In this document: positions 61,757 to 64,000 of the stretch, piece after piece | Position numbering within the stretch: position 1 is the stretch's first letter | Layout of the letters: every line of letters starts with the position of its first letter | Assembly (NCBI GenBank): GCA_002305765.1 | Contig: DBQU01000025.1 | Span: forward strand, 62,001-126,000 | Length of the DNA: 64,000 bases | Direction: 5' to 3' | DNA from: Deltaproteobacteria bacterium UBA1386 | GTDB lineage: Bacteria; Desulfobacterota; Syntrophorhabdia; Syntrophorhabdales; Syntrophorhabdaceae | Translations under genes and position numbers: made by a program | The notes under the pieces: model-generated | What the model saw: the letters and a program-made list of their open reading frames with translations, nothing else | What the model was told of the DNA's origin: nothing | The model's database searches: none

Positions 61757-62005
61757 GTGATCATCGAGAAAGCGAGTATCGTCTTTGGCTGGTGTACGGT
61801 CATTAATCTCATTGTATTGATGATATGGTTTCTGGCCTTTTCCAGGGCCCACGAGATGCTGTACCGGATCCACGTTCAGTGGTTCAGGATCTCACGGGAG
61901 ACCTTCGACGCTATACACTACGCCGGCATGGCATTCTACAAGGTGTGCATCATATTGTTCAACCTTGTGCCCATGATCGCCCTGCGTATAGCGCTGCAGG
62001 CATGA
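61757..62005 (+). CDS. DUF6868-type small membrane protein
   Basis: 82 aa from GTG 61757, seven bases after GGAGGAGGAGG. Two hydrophobic segments (V-F-G-W-C-T-V-I-N-L-I-V-L-M-I-W-F and Y-K-V-C-I-I-L-F-N-L-V-P) around I-H-V-Q-W-F-R-I-S-R-E-T-F-D-A-I-H-Y-A-G-M-A. Matches the DUF6868 pattern I remember; function unknown. The next gene begins at its stop. Confidence 0.8.
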   Translation: MIIEKASIVFGWCTVINLIVLMIWFLAFSRAHEMLYRIHVQWFRISRETFDAIHYAGMAFYKVCIILFNLVPMIALRIALQA

Positions 62006-62016
62006 GGAGGACAGGT

Positions 62017-62352
62017 ATGAAGGAACGGTTGAGGTCCGAAGCGAAACGGCTCCCCTGGACACTCGCCAAACTTGTGGGAGGACTGATATCCGCCATCGGT
62101 TTTGGGGGCGCGGTGGTGGTGCTCACGAGACGGCCGGACGCATCCTGGGGAGGCGTATTGGCCTGGGTTCTTGCGGGTGTGATCGGCCTTGTCCTCTTCC
62201 TCGCCTCCTCCCGGTCCCTGGCCAGGCGCACGGAAGCGGAGGAGTCGCCGCCCACCGGGAAAGAAAGGATGAAGGCCAGCGCCCTGTCATGGATGATCCT
62301 CCTCATTCTGGGGGCTTTGTTCCTTGTCATCGTTCTTATCGTGGCAGCGTGA
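62017..62352 (+). CDS. Small membrane protein of unknown function
   Basis: 111 aa from ATG 62017, seven bases after AGGAGG (an earlier ATG at 62002 overlaps the previous stop). Three membrane helices, about residues 15-37, 45-63 and 88-110, joined by charged loops. I do not recognise a family; it is probably co-translated with the DUF6868 gene. Confidence 0.75.
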   Translation: MKERLRSEAKRLPWTLAKLVGGLISAIGFGGAVVVLTRRPDASWGGVLAWVLAGVIGLVLFLASSRSLARRTEAEESPPTGKERMKASALSWMILLILGALFLVIVLIVAA

Positions 62353-62403
62353 CGGCCGGAAAAACCTTTGTGCCCTCCGTCGTGATATGGTAAATAAGTT
62401 TCC

Positions 62404-62586
62404 ATGAAAGAACCGATCGGTTTTTGCGACCTTTCATGCAAGTACGCCTCGATGCCCAAAGAGACGGGCCTGGACGGTGCGGGAAGCTGCAGGACATTCG
62501 TGGCGATCCGGTGCTCGCTCAAGAAGACCCTTGTTCACAAGAACATGCCCTGCAAAGACAAAGTGTTCAGGAAGGCGAGCAAATAA
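62404..62586 (+). CDS. Small cysteine-rich protein (60 aa) of unknown function
   Basis: 60 aa. C-D-L-S-C-K-Y-A ... G-S-C-R-T-F-V-A-I-R-C-S-L-K-K ... N-M-P-C-K-D-K gives five cysteines in a spacing that suggests metal or Fe-S binding. I recall similar small proteins in Deltaproteobacteria but no function. The stop touches a repeat island. Confidence 0.75.
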   Translation: MKEPIGFCDLSCKYASMPKETGLDGAGSCRTFVAIRCSLKKTLVHKNMPCKDKVFRKASK

Positions 62587-62690
62587 CCAATTGGTCAAAC
62601 AGAAGGACAAAAAGGACCGACTGCGTTTTTGCCGTTATTGCCTTTTCAATCTGATTTTTGGAGTTTGGTCAACTGGCCATTCTCTTTCAA
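62584..62690. repeat. Hairpin repeat island (CCAATTGGTCA word) at converging gene ends
   Basis: The left arm has AACCAATTGGTCAAAC at the stop of the 62404 gene. The right arm has TTTGGTCAACTGGCCATT, which lies inside the end of the 64000-62646 gene and encodes its last residues (N-G-Q-L-T-K-L). Same word as at 49967-50160. Confidence 0.65.
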
Positions 62691-64000
62691 GATGGTCATG
62701 AGCTTCTCCAGTTGGTAGTCCGATGACAGGGATGCCTGATGAAGCGTGTCGATGGCCTTGAAGCTGTCGCGGAGTTCCTCGAACATCCTTCTTTCTTCAA
62801 GCCCTTCGCGGGAGAGGATGAGGACGCCTGCAGTGAAATGCATCCAAGCCATCATGTCCTCGAAGGCCTCCTTGCTGAACCACAGGACGCCCTGATAACG
62901 GTTCACGCCCAGAAAATAATGGACATCACCATCGGCCATGAGGGACGCGAGCACTGACCGGGGATCTCTGTCCTCGCACCATCTCTGGTGGGTCGTGAAG
63001 ATCTTGATGAGCAGTTGGGCGGAATGCCTGTCGCTGTCGTCGTAGCCCAGTTCCTCGAGCGTCTCCCCGATGATCCGGCCGAAGAGCCATTCGTCGATCC
63101 AGCTTCTGCTGACCTCCTCGCGGGGTCCCGCGCCGTCGATGAGGCCTCCCAGGACATGGACGAACAGCCATGCCAGGTGGGCGGCGGAAAGCTCCCGGGA
63201 CAGGACCGAACGGATGTCCGTCTCGCTCTCCGCAATGTGCTCCGTGAAGGGGTGGGACGTGATCAGTGTTGTGAGCTTTCTCGTCACCTCCCGGATAATG
63301 GCCTGCTCATCCTGGGATGAGCCCGCGTATGTTTTGATCTCGCGACAGAGGTCGGCCAGCTTGCGTGTGACCTCATCGGTCAGTTCCTCCGGCGGCAACA
63401 GGACCTTCCGGTTCACCACGTCCCTGTGGGTGGTGAGGACGTACCGAAAGAACCCGGGATTGACAAGTTCCCTGAAATACTGGTGGACAGGCTGCAGGAA
63501 GATCTCCCGCATTGTCTCCTCGATGCTGGGAACACCCCGGCCGCCCAGGTACCTGCATAATTGCGCGTAGTGCTGCCACTGATTGTCCTGGATCTGCCGG
63601 AAGTCGAGAAAAACGTGATACTGATATGCCTGAAGTTCCACGTAAAGGCCTTTTTCAGCGAGTTCCCTGTTCTCCCTCAGGTATTCCAGGTTGGAAACGT
63701 GGTCCCTGTAGAGAGTAAAATAGCCGCCGTCGGCGGCAAGGCCGAGGCCCTCCATGAGGTCCTTCTGGACAAGCCTGCGGGCATCCCCGGGGCCCTCCTT
63801 GACGGAGAAAGCCGCGGACCGGTGTATCCAGCCTCGTGCAGTCGCGTACCTGTTGTGGAAGATAAAGAGTGTTCTTGCGTCTCCGAAACGGTTCGAATAC
63901 GCGAAGACATCCTCGTTGACGGTGCCCTCAGGAGCGAAGAAGTCGTAGAGAAGGAAATTCTCCACATCGGCGAAGAGGTAGCGATGGTGGAGGAGGGGGG
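62646..64000 (-). CDS. C-terminal part of a large GH13-like (alpha-amylase family) protein, truncated at the window edge
   Basis: 451 residues are visible, open to the right edge (residues L-F-A-D-V-E-N-F-L-L-Y-D-F precede the nominal start). F-A-Y-S-N-R and F-I-F-H-N-R-Y-A-T-A-R-G-W-I resemble the C-terminal part of very large alpha-amylase-family proteins in Deltaproteobacteria. The rest is helical with no recognised domain. The catalytic domain, if present, lies beyond the window. The C-terminus is repeat-encoded. Confidence 0.65.
   Translation of the reverse strand, partial: PLLHHRYLFADVENFLLYDFFAPEGTVNEDVFAYSNRFGDARTLFIFHNRYATARGWIHRSAAFSVKEGPGDARRLVQKDLMEGLGLAADGGYFTLYRDHVSNLEYLRENRELAEKGLYVELQAYQYHVFLDFRQIQDNQWQHYAQLCRYLGGRGVPSIEETMREIFLQPVHQYFRELVNPGFFRYVLTTHRDVVNRKVLLPPEELTDEVTRKLADLCREIKTYAGSSQDEQAIIREVTRKLTTLITSHPFTEHIAESETDIRSVLSRELSAAHLAWLFVHVLGGLIDGAGPREEVSRSWIDEWLFGRIIGETLEELGYDDSDRHSAQLLIKIFTTHQRWCEDRDPRSVLASLMADGDVHYFLGVNRYQGVLWFSKEAFEDMMAWMHFTAGVLILSREGLEERRMFEELRDSFKAIDTLHQASLSSDYQLEKLMTILKENGQLTKLQKSD

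Overview
The window looks like one contiguous chromosome segment from a GC-rich, strictly anaerobic Gram-negative bacterium. The gene set suggests a syntrophic or acetogenic member of the Desulfobacterota (old Deltaproteobacteria), possibly Syntrophorhabdus-like. That placement is inferred from a bacterial Wood-Ljungdahl carbonyl-branch cluster (cooS/acsA, acsB, acsC, acsD, acsE, cooC, RACo), formate-THF ligase, FolD, both AMP- and ADP-forming acyl/acetyl-CoA synthetases, a pyruvoyl-type arginine decarboxylase and feo genes; no rRNA or other taxonomic marker is present.

Layout. 0-4 kb: tail of a GNAT-domain gene, then a minus-strand MoxR / DUF58 / transglutaminase operon. 4-7.5 kb: a DUF2156 protein and a ThiF/MoeB-type enzyme, convergent with a ThDP-dependent enzyme. 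7.6-12.4 kb: an XRE-cupin regulator followed by a complete arginine-to-(carboxy)spermidine route (arginine decarboxylase, agmatinase, carboxynorspermidine synthase and decarboxylase). 12.5-16 kb: two regulators sharing the same C-terminal LuxR module, with a radical-SAM protein between them. 16-18 kb: a two-subunit CoA-transferase. 18-21.4 kb: tig-clpP-clpX, then tRNA-Val and tRNA-Asp. 21.4-27 kb: a GH57 enzyme, a GT2 enzyme, a ferritin-like protein and formate-THF ligase. 27-34 kb: a secreted protein, an alpha/beta hydrolase lipoprotein, acetyl-CoA synthetase and a rearranged ADP-forming acyl-CoA synthetase with GNAT domain. 34-40.5 kb: a NarX/NarL-like two-component system, nitroreductase, DUF6125 protein, alkaline phosphatase and IclR regulator. 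40.7-52.5 kb: the Wood-Ljungdahl cluster. 52.6-56.5 kb: VapBC, DUF3300, DUF2950 and an aldo/keto reductase. 56.8-60.7 kb: iron-regulated feo operon. 60.7-62.6 kb: an outer-membrane protein and several small proteins. 62.6 kb to the end: C-terminal part of a large GH13-like protein.

How it fits together. Formate-THF ligase, FolD, AcsE, the corrinoid protein AcsCD, CO dehydrogenase CooS and AcsB together provide most of the methyl and carbonyl branches; the cycle can run toward acetyl-CoA or in reverse. RACo and CooC are the activation and maturation partners. The two acetyl/acyl-CoA synthetases connect the acetyl-CoA pool to acetate. The feo operon would supply iron for this Fe-S-rich metabolism.

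The most unusual feature of the non-coding DNA is a set of intergenic islands built from short iterated words. Several have a reverse-complement partner across the same gap, so they can fold into long imperfect hairpins. They sit at or over stop codons, in some cases encoding the last residues of a protein, and two of them interrupt the acs cluster.
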